DNA from: Lamellibrachia columna
Taxonomy: Eukaryota; Annelida; Polychaeta; Sabellida; Siboglinidae
Assembly (NCBI GenBank): GCA_963662155.1
Contig: OY759267.1
Location: 17,878,561-17,942,560 of the forward strand
DNA length: 64,000 bases
Direction: 5' to 3'
Positions 13,101 through 25,100 of this stretch are shown piece after piece; the stretch's first letter is position 1; the number at the start of each line of letters is the position of its first letter. Below the pieces are notes generated by a model. It searched no databases, was not told where the DNA came from, and worked only from the letters and a program-made list of their open reading frames with translations. A program made the position numbers and the translations under genes.

Positions 13101-16100
13101 AGTTAAATGCTTGAGAGGTGAACCCAGTCAAATATTTTTGAAAAGCAGCGTATTTCATGTCTTTTGGTGTGAGTCTGACGTGATGAGCCATTCAGTCCGT
13201 GTTTCACCTGACACCTGTGATTACGCCAGAGACTTCTCTGACAGACTCGCACTGTAGTGCAGTGAAAGCATAACTTATCCATAGTGTACACCACAAAATT
13301 GAAATATCATAGTGAGAGTGAAAGCATAACTTATCCATAGTGTACACCATAAACTTCTGACACACTTGCGTTGCAGTGCAGTGAAAGCATAACTTATCCA
13401 TAGTGTACACCACAAAATTGAAATATCATAGTGAGAGTTGGCTATGTGGTATGACAAGTATCCGTGACTAATAACATCCACCTGATGACATTTTCGGTTG
13501 TATGTGGTTGATTGTAGATAGGTGTGGCGCGGTGGCGCAGTGGTTAGAACATTGGACTCTCAATCGAGAGAACCCGGGTTCGAATCCTGTTGCTACCATT
13601 TCGAAGCTTGGGTCATTTCGTTCACTCCACGTTGCTCCAGTTCGTTCACTCCACGTTGCTCCAGTTCGTTCACTCCACGTTGCTCCAGTTCGTTCACTCC
13701 ACGTTGCTCCAGTTCGTTCACTCCACGTTGCTCCAGTTCACTCGGCTGTATAAATGAGTACCTGGCGATAGACAATGGTGAATATGTGAACGAATATTTA
13801 TTGCGTAGTAATATTAGCGAGCCTGAATGCTTCCCAGAGAAGTTGAATGAACCTGGGGGTGGATTGTAGGTATACCCCGAAGGAATCCGTCACATCCGGT
13901 CGGACAAGCGAGTGAACGAGTGGAAGACGCCGGGCAACAAGACAATTGTGAAGTGTGCAATCAACCAGCGCCAGGTCGTCATCGCCCTCACTGGTGGAGA
14001 ACTCGTCTACTTTGAGATGGATCCGGTAGGTGATTGGGGGGGCAGGGTGTGGGTTGGAGGGAGGGCAGGGTGTGGGCTGGAGGGGGGGGGCAGGCTGTGG
14101 GCTGAGGACCAGGAAACGAGGCTGGGCTACGCTTTGAAGTTGTGCTATTCTTGTCACTGCAGATAAAATTTCACACATTTCAATATTGTTGGGTACCTGC
14201 AGTTTTGAAACTGTAACTTCAAAACTTTCGATTTTCAATGGAAAAAGTCTTTCAATGGAAAAAGTCTTTGTTACAGTGTGTAGAACAGTTTTTGTTACTG
14301 TGAATGGAACATTGAGTCTTTTTTACCGTTTGTAGAACATCATGGAATCTTGTTCTGTTTGCAGACAGGACAACTGAACGAGTACACGGAGAGGAAGGAG
14401 ATGTCAGCGGATGTCGTGTGCATGGCTCTGGGGCGTGTACCCGCAGGGGAACAACGGTCACGTTTCCTCGCTGTTGGACTCTTTGACAACACAGTGCGCA
14501 TCATCTCCCTTGATCCCCTGGTCAGTGACATTTTATCTCCCTTGATCCCCTGGTCAGTGACATTTTATCTCCCTTGATCCCCTGGTCAGTGACATTTTAT
14601 CTCCCTTGATCCCCTGGTCAGTGACATTTTATCTCCCTTGATCCCGTGGTCAGTGACATTTTTATCTCCGTTGATCCCCTGGTCAGTGACATTTAATCTC
14701 CGTTGATCCCCTGGTCAGTGACATTTTATCTCCCTTGATCCCCTGGTCAGTGACATTTTATCTCCCTTGATCCCGTGGTCAGTGACATTTTATCTCCCTT
14801 GATCCCCTGGTCAGTGACATTTTATCTCCGTTGATCCCCTGGTCAGTGACATTTTATCTCCATTGATCCCCTGGTCAGTGACATTTTAACTCCCTTGATC
14901 CCCTGGTCAGTGACATTTTATCTCCCTTGATCCCCTGGTCAGTGACATTTTATCTCCCTTGATCCCCTGGTCAGTGACATTTTATCTCCCTTGATCCCGT
15001 GGTCAGTGACATTTTATCTCCCTTGATCCCCTGGTCAGTGACATTTTATCTCCGTTGATCCCCTGGTCAGTGACATTTTATCTCCCTTGATCCCCTGGTC
15101 AGTGACATTTTATCTCCCTTGATCCCGTGGTCAGTGACATTTTATCTCCCTTGATCCCCTGGTCAGTGACATTTTATCTCCCTTGATCCCCTGGTCAGTG
15201 ACATTTTATCTCCGTTGATCCCCTGGTCAGTGACATTTTATCTCCCTTGATCCCGTGGTCAGTGACATTTCATCTCCTTCGACCCCCGAATGACATTTCA
15301 TCCCCTTCAAACCCCGGTCAAACATTTCATCTCCCTTGATCCCCCTGGTCAGTAACAGTTCATCCTCCTTTGACTTTAACCAAACCTGCTTTTTGTCTTC
15401 AACTTTATTAGTCAGTAAATATTACATATAAGTCTCATATAGACAGAGCAGGATTTCATTCGGGCAATTTTCCCGTATGGGAGGCCTTAAAAACCACGAC
15501 CCCACCCACTCCTATAGTCTCACGGCTGCTGTTTCCCTCCGTGCAGGACTGTCTCTCCCCACTCAGCATGCAGGCCCTCCCTGCTTCTCCTGAGGCCCTG
15601 TGTATCGTCGAGATGGGAGGCTTTGAGGGGAAGGAGGAGACGGGAGAACCAAGCAGACAAGGAGGACTCTTCCTCAACATTGGTTTACAGGTAAGTCTCG
15701 GCAGGCCTGCCAAAAAAAATTATTACTAAAATTTGTAAATCGTCATATAGCTAGGCCCGTTCATAGGTGCATACAAAACACGTGCAGTCATAAAAATAAT
15801 GAATTTGTAATATAGTTAAAATATATATTAAAAAATAGAGTACAATTAAAATAAATAAATAATTATAGTAAATAAATAATTCCAATAAATAAATAAATAA
15901 TTAAAATACATGTTCATAAGAAGTGTCTGTTGATGTGAGTCTGACATGATGAACCATTAAGTTTATGTTTCACCTGATTCCCCGGTAATACAGTTACCCC
16001 GTTATTATGGTCACCCCGGGACAGTCCCAAATGATTTCCACAGTCCCGCTAATCCGGTCACCTCACTGTGCAGGGGTATGGTCAGTAACCCAGTGAGAAA

Positions 16101-19100
16101 CAGAGATTGCCCGAAGATTAACCCCGCACTTACGGTCAGTCACAGCCGGGAAGCCAAGATTTGGCAGCTGCAATGGCAAGCAGCTGCGGGCCCGCCGCCA
16201 TTCCATCAAAGACAATCTCAATATAAGGCCACACACTGGCGTCTGTGTGTTTACACAGTGACCAGTTAACTTCAGAAAACCAAGCAAGAAGCCAGACATC
16301 AGTCATTAACACTTTGAAGGCAAATTCTAAGGCCTAAGCTTAGCAGCTGAGTAAATTTTTTTGAAAAACACAGCGCTGTTGACAGCTCGGTCATCGACGC
16401 TAACAATAGGACAGTGAGTATTACAGACCCTAGAGGTGGCAAAATAAGTGGCATAACGAAACGAAATGGAAGTGACAGCAGAAAGACGTGTTAGGAATGA
16501 GCTTAGTTTAAAAACAGCTCAATGGCTCCCCAAAATACACTGTGGCGCCTCTGGTGGATAACTCGTGTTTGATCCTGAACAGCAAATATTTCATGAGTTG
16601 TTATGTCAGCAAATAATCGTACCAACATTAATACTCATTGATATATGACAAAACCAACTATCAAACACCAGTCGATCTGATGTATGAATAATTTTGTCAC
16701 AATCGAGCGTGCTGAATGCCTTCTGGTGTTCCGGGAAGTTATGGTCACTTTGACTCAGTCCCGTGGGTGACCTTAATACCGAGGTTCCACTGTACTTAAT
16801 ATTCCATTCCATATGACTAGTGAATATGCATCAATCTCTGTTCAGTTTTTCTATTTGTTGATGTGAGTCTGACGTGATGAGCCATTAAGTTCGTGTTTCA
16901 CCTGATTCCTGTGATTACACCTCAGACTTCTCTGACAGACTCACACAGTTTCTGGTTACTCAACAAACACTTTGCAACGCTGTCATCTGATTTCATGTAC
17001 CAAGCCAGTGTTGCCTTCCAGATGAAGGACGGAATGTCAAAAAGAAAACAAAGAACATAGATAGGCAATTTATGAACATGTATCATGAAGGACAACTATG
17101 GAACCAGTGTTAGCTTTTGATGGAGATTCATGTGATTAATTGAAGACTTTCGTACATGACGTACGTTGTTTCATTTCAGAATGGTGTGTTGCTGCGTACG
17201 GTACTCGACACCGTGACGGGCGACCTGTCTGACACGAGGACTCGCTACCTTGGCTCAAGGGCTGTCAAACTGTTCAGAATCACCACACAGGGTTCGGAGG
17301 CAGTGAGTAGAGCTATGATGATTGTCATGTTGAAATGTTGTTGTTCCAGGCCCTTTATGAGAGCTTGCTAGTAGCCAACTGTAGTTGTCGCCAGTCTGAT
17401 ATGATGAGTAATTTCAGTCCGTGTTTCACCTGATTCATCTGTGATTACATAACAGACATCTCTGATTGAGACTGGCAACAGAAAAGCGTCCAGGATAATT
17501 TCTGTCGTATATATTTTGTCTCTGTACTTGAACATTTAGTCGATATAGTTCGGATAGCAATGTCAGGCATTTGAAAAAATAGATTAGAATCGAACTGATA
17601 AAACATTTATGGCAAATGAAAACCCCCATCAATTTGTCATGTCATTTGTACAGTTGCAAAGTGATCTGGGGGAGAACTGTACACTCCACAACATGGTTGT
17701 TGGCTCCATTTATATACAGTTGGATGAAGCATTGTTTTCGGATAACCAAATAACCAGAACATGTTAGTCCTTGGGCAGGTAACTCTGACCATTTAGCTGA
17801 AGAATATATTGAGAGAACTGTTTGTTACCTGTAGTTGTCGCCAGTCTGATATGATGAGTAATTTCAGTCCGTGTTTCACCTGATTCATCTGTGATTACAC
17901 AACAGACATCTCTGATTGAGACTGGCAACAGAAAAGCGTCCAGGATAATTTCTGTCGTATATATTTTGTCTCTGTATGTGAACATTTAGTCGATATAGTT
18001 CAGATAGCAATGTCAGGCATTTGAAAAAATAGATTAGAATCGAACTGATAAAACATTTATGGCAAATGAAAACCCCCATCAATTTGTCATGTCATTTGTA
18101 CAGTTGCAAAGTGATCTGGGAGAGAACTGTACACTCCACAACATGGTTGTTGGCTCCATTTATATACAGTTGGATGAAGCATTGTTTTCGGATAACCAAA
18201 TAACCAGAACATGTTAGTCCTTGGGCAGGTAACTCTGACCATTTAGCTGAAGAATATATTGAGAGAACTGTTTGTTACCTGTAGTTGTCGCCAGTCTGAT
18301 ATGATGAGTAATTTCAGTCCGTGTTTCACCTGATTCATCTGTGATTACATAACAGACATCTCTGATTGAGACTGGCAACAGAAAAGCGTCCAGGATAATT
18401 TCTGTCATATATATTTTGTCTCTGTATGTGAACATTTAGTCGATATAGTTCGGATAGCAATGTCAGGCATTTGAAAAAATAGATTAGAATCGAACTGATA
18501 AAACATTTATGGCAAATGAAAACCCCCATCAATTTGTCATGTCATTTGTACAGTTGCAAAGTGATCTGGGAGAGAACTGTACATTCCACAACATGGTTGT
18601 TGGTTCCATTTGTATACAGTTGGATGAAGCATTGTTTTCGAATAACCAAATAACCAGAACATGTTAGTCCTTGGGCAGGTAACTCTGACCATTTAGCTGA
18701 AGAATATATTGAGAGAACTGTTTGTTACCTGTAGTTGTCGCCAGTCTGATATGATGAGTAATTTCAGTCCGTGTTTCACCTGAGTGATCAGTGATTACAA
18801 AACAGACATCTCTGATTCAGACTGGGGACAAAAGCTTCCTGGATCTTGTTTCTACTGGATGAACAACGTGTTAAATCTTGAAAAATATGTGTTCAATTGT
18901 TCATATATTTGTATGTAGAAAAGTTCCAAGACAATAGGCACTTTAGTGCATTTCAATCAATTTCTTGCAGAATCATACAGAAAAGAATTTATTGCCACAA
19001 ATTTGCTAAATTGTAAGTAGATTTTGCAGAGAAGTGCAAGCTTTTCAAACTCAAGTCCCAGTTTACACAAATGACTATTGGACTCTGCATCTGCAGTCTG

Positions 19101-22100
19101 GCAAACCTGGCTGAAGCGTAGCTATCTGAGAAGCAGTTAACCAGATTTAGTCGTTTGGCAGCTGCAGACATTTGACAGAAGCCTGTATTGAGAGAGCTAT
19201 ATGTGTTCGTCAGGTGCTGGCCATGTCCTCACGGTCCTGGCTCAGCTACAACTACCAGAACCGCTTCCATCTGACACCGCTGTCCTACGAGACACTGGAG
19301 TACGCTTCTGGGTTCGCTTCGGAACAGTGCCCCGAAGGAATCGTCGCAATCTCAACAAACACACTCAGGTACAGGCCCTGTAATGACTGATGTTCCCTGA
19401 ACAGTGTCGCAAAGGAATTGTCACAGTCTCAACAAACACACTCAGGTTCAGGCCCTGTAATGACAATGATGTTGTAATTCATGTTCCCTGGCAGAATCTG
19501 AGGCCAGTATTTGAGATTATGTAAACAAAAGTAGATACAAATAAACTTTGTACAATGTTGGAATTACGAAAGTGTGTCCTTTGGGGACAGGTGTCTGATA
19601 ATTGTTTATTACAGATAGAGAGATAAACATTGCTAAGCATGGCGTATACTCTTACAGGTTGTGAACATACTTGCAGTGTAATAGTTGTTACCCGGAATAT
19701 GGTGTTTATGATCATTAGATGGCGGGCATGTATAAATACAATGTATTGTAGGATCGATTGTCAACGGAAGTACAGCATGTAATTCAAATTAGAGAGTCAG
19801 AAAGAATTACTGTTTCAGCAAAGAATACATCATACCAACAATGATGCTTACTGATGTTAAACAGAAATCACGACGCTAGCGTCACAACGAAACAGTCGGC
19901 TGATCTGACGTTCAAATCACTTTAAACGTGATTGACCATGCGTTGGCTCAGATACGTGATTGTTTCAGCGCATGGCAAAAGATTTGCACAAATTACTGGT
20001 ACTTCCATCGACAGTCTCACATGATTCCACCTTTATGTTAGTGTTACGTTATGCACCAGAGGCGCCATGAGTTATTCCAGGTAGTCTCTATTGTGGTCGT
20101 ATTGCTCAATGACTCGTGGTTTCAGAATCTTGGCCCTGGAGAAGCTCGGTGCGGTCTTCAACCAGGTGTCGACACCCCTGCAGTACACCCCCCGCAAATT
20201 TGTCATCCACCCCGACTCCAACAACCTGGTTGTCATAGAGACAGACCATAACGCTTACACAGATGAGACGAAGCAACAGAGAAAGCAACAGATGGCAGAG
20301 GTAGGGCTGCGGCAATTCATTGTTATACGCTGCAAATTTTAAATAAAAATTTTTTTTATTTAAAGTTGACACACCAGCCATTCTTATTTTTATGTGCAAT
20401 ACAATCTACATAGGCAGCCCAATATTCTAAATACATAACTACCGCATGAGTTCACAGCCACCCATTTCTGTTCCCACTGGCACACATTCAGTTTATGTTG
20501 CCAGCATATACAGATGTGTAGGTCGACTCGTTTTTGTGGCAGAATGGTCATTTAGTTATCCCTTGTTGATTTCATTCATGCATCGTCGGTCTCGTCATAA
20601 TTTAAGTATTTCACACATGATTGTCATTGGTGGTTAGAATTTACTTGTACTCTCATATACATATTATGTTTTATGGCATAATCACACATGTAGAAAGGTA
20701 AAGGTAGCATATGCTGCATGGTATCCTGCCCATGGGTCCGCTATAAGTGCTTTATACACCACCACTTGGCGCACCTATTCCTTTACACTCCACCCCTGGT
20801 GCACTTGTTCCTTTACACTCCACCCCTAGCACACCTGTTGCTTTACATTCCACCCCCTGGCAGACCGGTTCCTTTACACTCCACCCCCTGGCAGACCCGT
20901 TCCTTTATACCACCCCCTGACAGACCCATTCCTTTACATTCCACCCTCTGGCAGACCTGTTCCTTTACACTCCAACCCTGGCAGAGTTGTTCTTTCCAAC
21001 ACCAACTCGCTTCATCCACACTGCATTTACTGTGCGAACATTACTGAGGCAACATTACTGAGGCAGCATTACTGAGGCAGCACTACTGAGGCAGCATTAC
21101 TGAGGCAACATTACTGAGGCAACATTACTGAGGCAACATTACTGAGGCAACATTACTGGGGCAGCATTACTGAGGCAGCATTACTGAGGCAGCATTACTG
21201 AGGCAGCATTACTGAGGCAGCATTACTGAGGCAGCATTACTGAGGCAACATTACTGGGGCAGCATTACTGAGGCAGCATTACTGAGGCAGCATTACTGAG
21301 GCAACATTACTGAGGCAACATTACTGGGGCAACATTACTGGGGCAGCATTACTGGGGCAGCATTACTGAGGCAGCATTACTGGGGCAGCATTACTGGGGC
21401 AGCATTACTGAGGCAACATTACTGGGGCAGCATTACTGGGGCAGCATTACTGAGGCAACATTACTGAGGCAGCATTACTGAGGCAGCATTACTGAGGCAG
21501 CATTACTGAGGCAACATTACTGAGGCAGCATTACTGAGGCAGCATTACTGAGGCAGCATTACTGAGGCAGCATTACTGAGGCAGCATGGAGTGGACTAAG
21601 TTGCTCAAGCTTCGAAACTGCAACAAGAAGATTTGAACTTTGGTCCTCATGATTTGAGTCTGATATTCTACACTACCACATTTGACAGGAGAAGAAACGA
21701 GATGCAAATGTTCAACTGTTGTACCAGATGCTAAGCATGTCAACTGTTATTTTTCTCGTTGACTGCTTGGTATCATATCAGACTGCTTTGCAAAGTTCTG
21801 TCCAATGGCCAATGTTCTGATATTCCTTCTGCCTTGGTGCCAGCTGTGTTTCCCTCTTCCCATAGGAAATGGTGGAGGCGGCTGGGGAGGAGGAGCAGCA
21901 GCTGGCAGCAGAGATGGCCGCAGCCTTCCTCACGGAGAACCTGCCCGAGGACATGTTTGGTGCCCCTAAGGCGGGCCCGGGGATGTGGGCGTCTGTCATC
22001 CGCATCATCAACCCCATCAGTGGCAAAACGCTCGAGAAGATTTCTCTTGAACAGAATGAGGCCGCTTACAGGTGAGTCGGCTGACTGCATCACTATTTGT

Positions 22101-25100
22101 AGTGGGCCTTCATACTTATATATGCCAAGTATGCCTTGTTTTAAATAAATGCACCCTTTTTATCTTGATGCTAGCTCAGATCAGTGGCAGCCAGATACAG
22201 TGTCAGGAAATGACAGGCCTTCAGTTAAAATGGACGTAACATTATTATTTCTCATTCCATTTAGAAATGAGGTATACTATTAGAAAACAGATACAGTCAT
22301 GTTATGTACTGAACAAAAGAAAAGCGAAAATGTCAACGTACGTTTTTGTCATGACAAAATGAACTCGCCAAACTTTTGTCAACGCTGTGTCTTGTCTTTC
22401 CATTGTAGCATTGCTCTGGTGAAGTTTGCAAATCGTGGAGATGACGAGTTCATCCTGGTGGGAACGGTTCAGGAGCTGATGCTGAACCCACGGTCATGCT
22501 CTGCTGGCTTCATCCATGTCTACCAGCTGACAGAGAATGGGGAGAAACTGGAGTTTGTTCACCGCACACAGGTTGACGATGTTCCTGCTGCCATCGTGTC
22601 GTTCCAGGGCCGGGTTCTCATTGGGGTCGGGCGCTACCTGCGTGTGTACGACCTTGGCAAGAAGAAACTCCTGCGCAAGTGTGAGAACAAGGTGGGTGGG
22701 TTTACGGTTGGTTTGTGTGAAGTCTGTGGAATCGATACTTTCGGATTATATAAAATGTTTTTTTTACCATTGTTATCGTAATTAATTATATATAATTCAT
22801 TTCTATTTATTTATTTATCTATTATTGTTTTTATTTATGTATTAGTTATTATGTATACATTGTTATAGCTTTACAGGTGTTTATTTGGTTTAACATTTAC
22901 TAGTAATAATTGCAGATTAGTAGTTTAAATGTGTATTTATGGTGTATACACAATTGTTAGGTGCCCCGGAACAATTATTTGGATGGGGCACTACATAGGA
23001 AATCTATTATTATTAGTCCTAGCAGAAGTGTTGGAACATTTTGAGTGAGTTTTGTTGAGACTTCCTAAAGGTGTTCATATATTTGCATAAAGGCAAGTGT
23101 CCAAATCATTGTTCAGTTATGGAGTTCTCTACCAGAAGAGGTGTTCTTAAAAGCATTTACTAAAAAAAATTCTTTTTGTTAGTAGTTATCTAATGCCTAA
23201 AAATGTTTCACTTCTTGATAAAAAAAATTATATGATAAATAATTAGGCATACTATGTATTGGTTTTATTTTATCAAACGCCAAATTCTAACTGCTGTGAA
23301 TGTGTATATGTCGGGTCACTAGCTTGAAAAAATGTATAATTATTTATTCTAATGACCCGCCCCCAATTTCACTCTATTGTTTCCACTTAGTACTACAGTA
23401 CCCCTGGCAGATCGATATGGATTTGTCAGTTTATCTCACGCCATGTGTGATGTACGCTGATTCATTTGTACTTCGTCCCAGTTCCTGTCTTGGTCAACAT
23501 GGGATGCGGGAACTAGACACGCCTGTGCCCAAACTTCAAAGAGCATTTCCAGGAATGCCTATCATTACCAGTCCAACCAGCGACGACAGGTCCACTACCA
23601 ATTAAAGTTAAATTCCCTTATGCGAGCCCTGTAGATTCCTTTGAGCAATCCCATGGGTTGATACTGATGTAGCCGCAAGCCCTAGCGGTTGTTAGAGCGC
23701 TGTCTCATCAATGTAGTCTCTTTATGAATCAACCAAACTGTGTTGCAGCACGTCCCAAACTTCATCGTGGGCATCCACACGATGGGTAATCGTATCGTCG
23801 TGTCAGACATCCAGGAGAGCTTCCACTTCGTGCGTTACCGACGCCAGGAGAACCAGCTCATCGTGTTCGCCGACGACACGACGCCGCGCTGGATCACCTG
23901 CTCATGCATGCTAGACTACAACACGGTTGCCGGCGCCGACAAGTTTGGAAACGTTGCCATTGTGAGTACAACCATTGTTACCTGGATGTAACTGGGTGTT
24001 TTTGCACTAGATAGTGTGTTTCTTCATATACAGTCATGTCTCATTTAACCGCACGTTTTGGTTGCCAAGGGTATTGGCTGCATTGTCAAAGCGCGCAGAT
24101 CCGTGAAACATCCCTGGTAATAAATGCGTAGTGTATTATGAAATTTTTATTGCTTTATCATTTTAGTGATCGCCAGTAATTGACAGGACCCTGAACAAAG
24201 AACAAATAGTGTAGCTGTGATGTAAAAGCAGTCATCGGGACTGTTGTTTTATTTGGTGTGTCTGACGTGTAAAGATTTGAGGAAAGCAAACCAGTAAAGT
24301 TGATCATATTACAGTGTAATCTGGCCACTCGGTTCCCTCAAATAGTGTGCGGAAACACCACAAAATGGATTAATGAAGCCATTTAGGGTGTATCAAGAGT
24401 GTTCTCACATAAAAGCTTATAGATTACGGAAAAACCAGATTATCAGGAAACGGACAATTGAGACAGGATTTTATCAGGTGTCCATCAATGTTTGTGTAAG
24501 CAGTTTGAACTTGTCACAACTGTATCAACATTTCCCATGCGTTTTACGTAAAATGTCACAGTCTAGCTTCAGCGTGTCGTAGTGCCCTTCAAAGTGTGTG
24601 CATTGTGCTGTTTACCCTAAAAGCAGATGTGTCTTGTCTCCTTATAGGACGCCCGAGAATAGTGCCTCATACATTATTCTCTATTTGTTGGGTTTTTTCA
24701 TCTTCAGGTTCGACTGCCCCAGGATATTTCAGACGACGTCGATGAAGACCCAACGGGCAACAAAGCATTGTGGGATAGGGGTCTTCTAAATGGTGCTTCA
24801 CAGAAGGCGAGTGCAATGTTTCATACATTTACATTCAATTAAGTAATGGTTGTTGGACTTGTTTGTAGAACACTTGAAATAAGCCACTCACTTTTTAAAA
24901 AAGGCATTTCTTTTAACTGTAATTATAAAATTTAATCCATTTTAAAATTCTGTTCGTTTTGTAATTTTTATAAATAATTTAATGGTTTGCCTGATTTAAC
25001 CAAAACTAAATAGCAAATATATATAAAAATAATTCCAACGTCATAGCGGATACTAGGTTTAATTTTTGCAAAATGAATCTGAAATGAGAAGAGTGAAAAT

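Noticed and set aside
13526..13600. tRNA gene
   Set aside because: The A and B boxes are good, but the acceptor arms do not pair and a SINE body follows.
14504..15360. Regular 32-bp repeats resembling a CRISPR array
   Set aside because: The units are contiguous with no unique spacers, the host is a eukaryote, and the unit copies an exon border.
17435..18532. Recurring 65-73 codon frames in the 450-bp units
   Set aside because: They recur only because the unit length is a multiple of three; no known domain.
20446..20637. Short frame in SF3B3 intron 19
   Set aside because: No splice support, homology or codon pattern.
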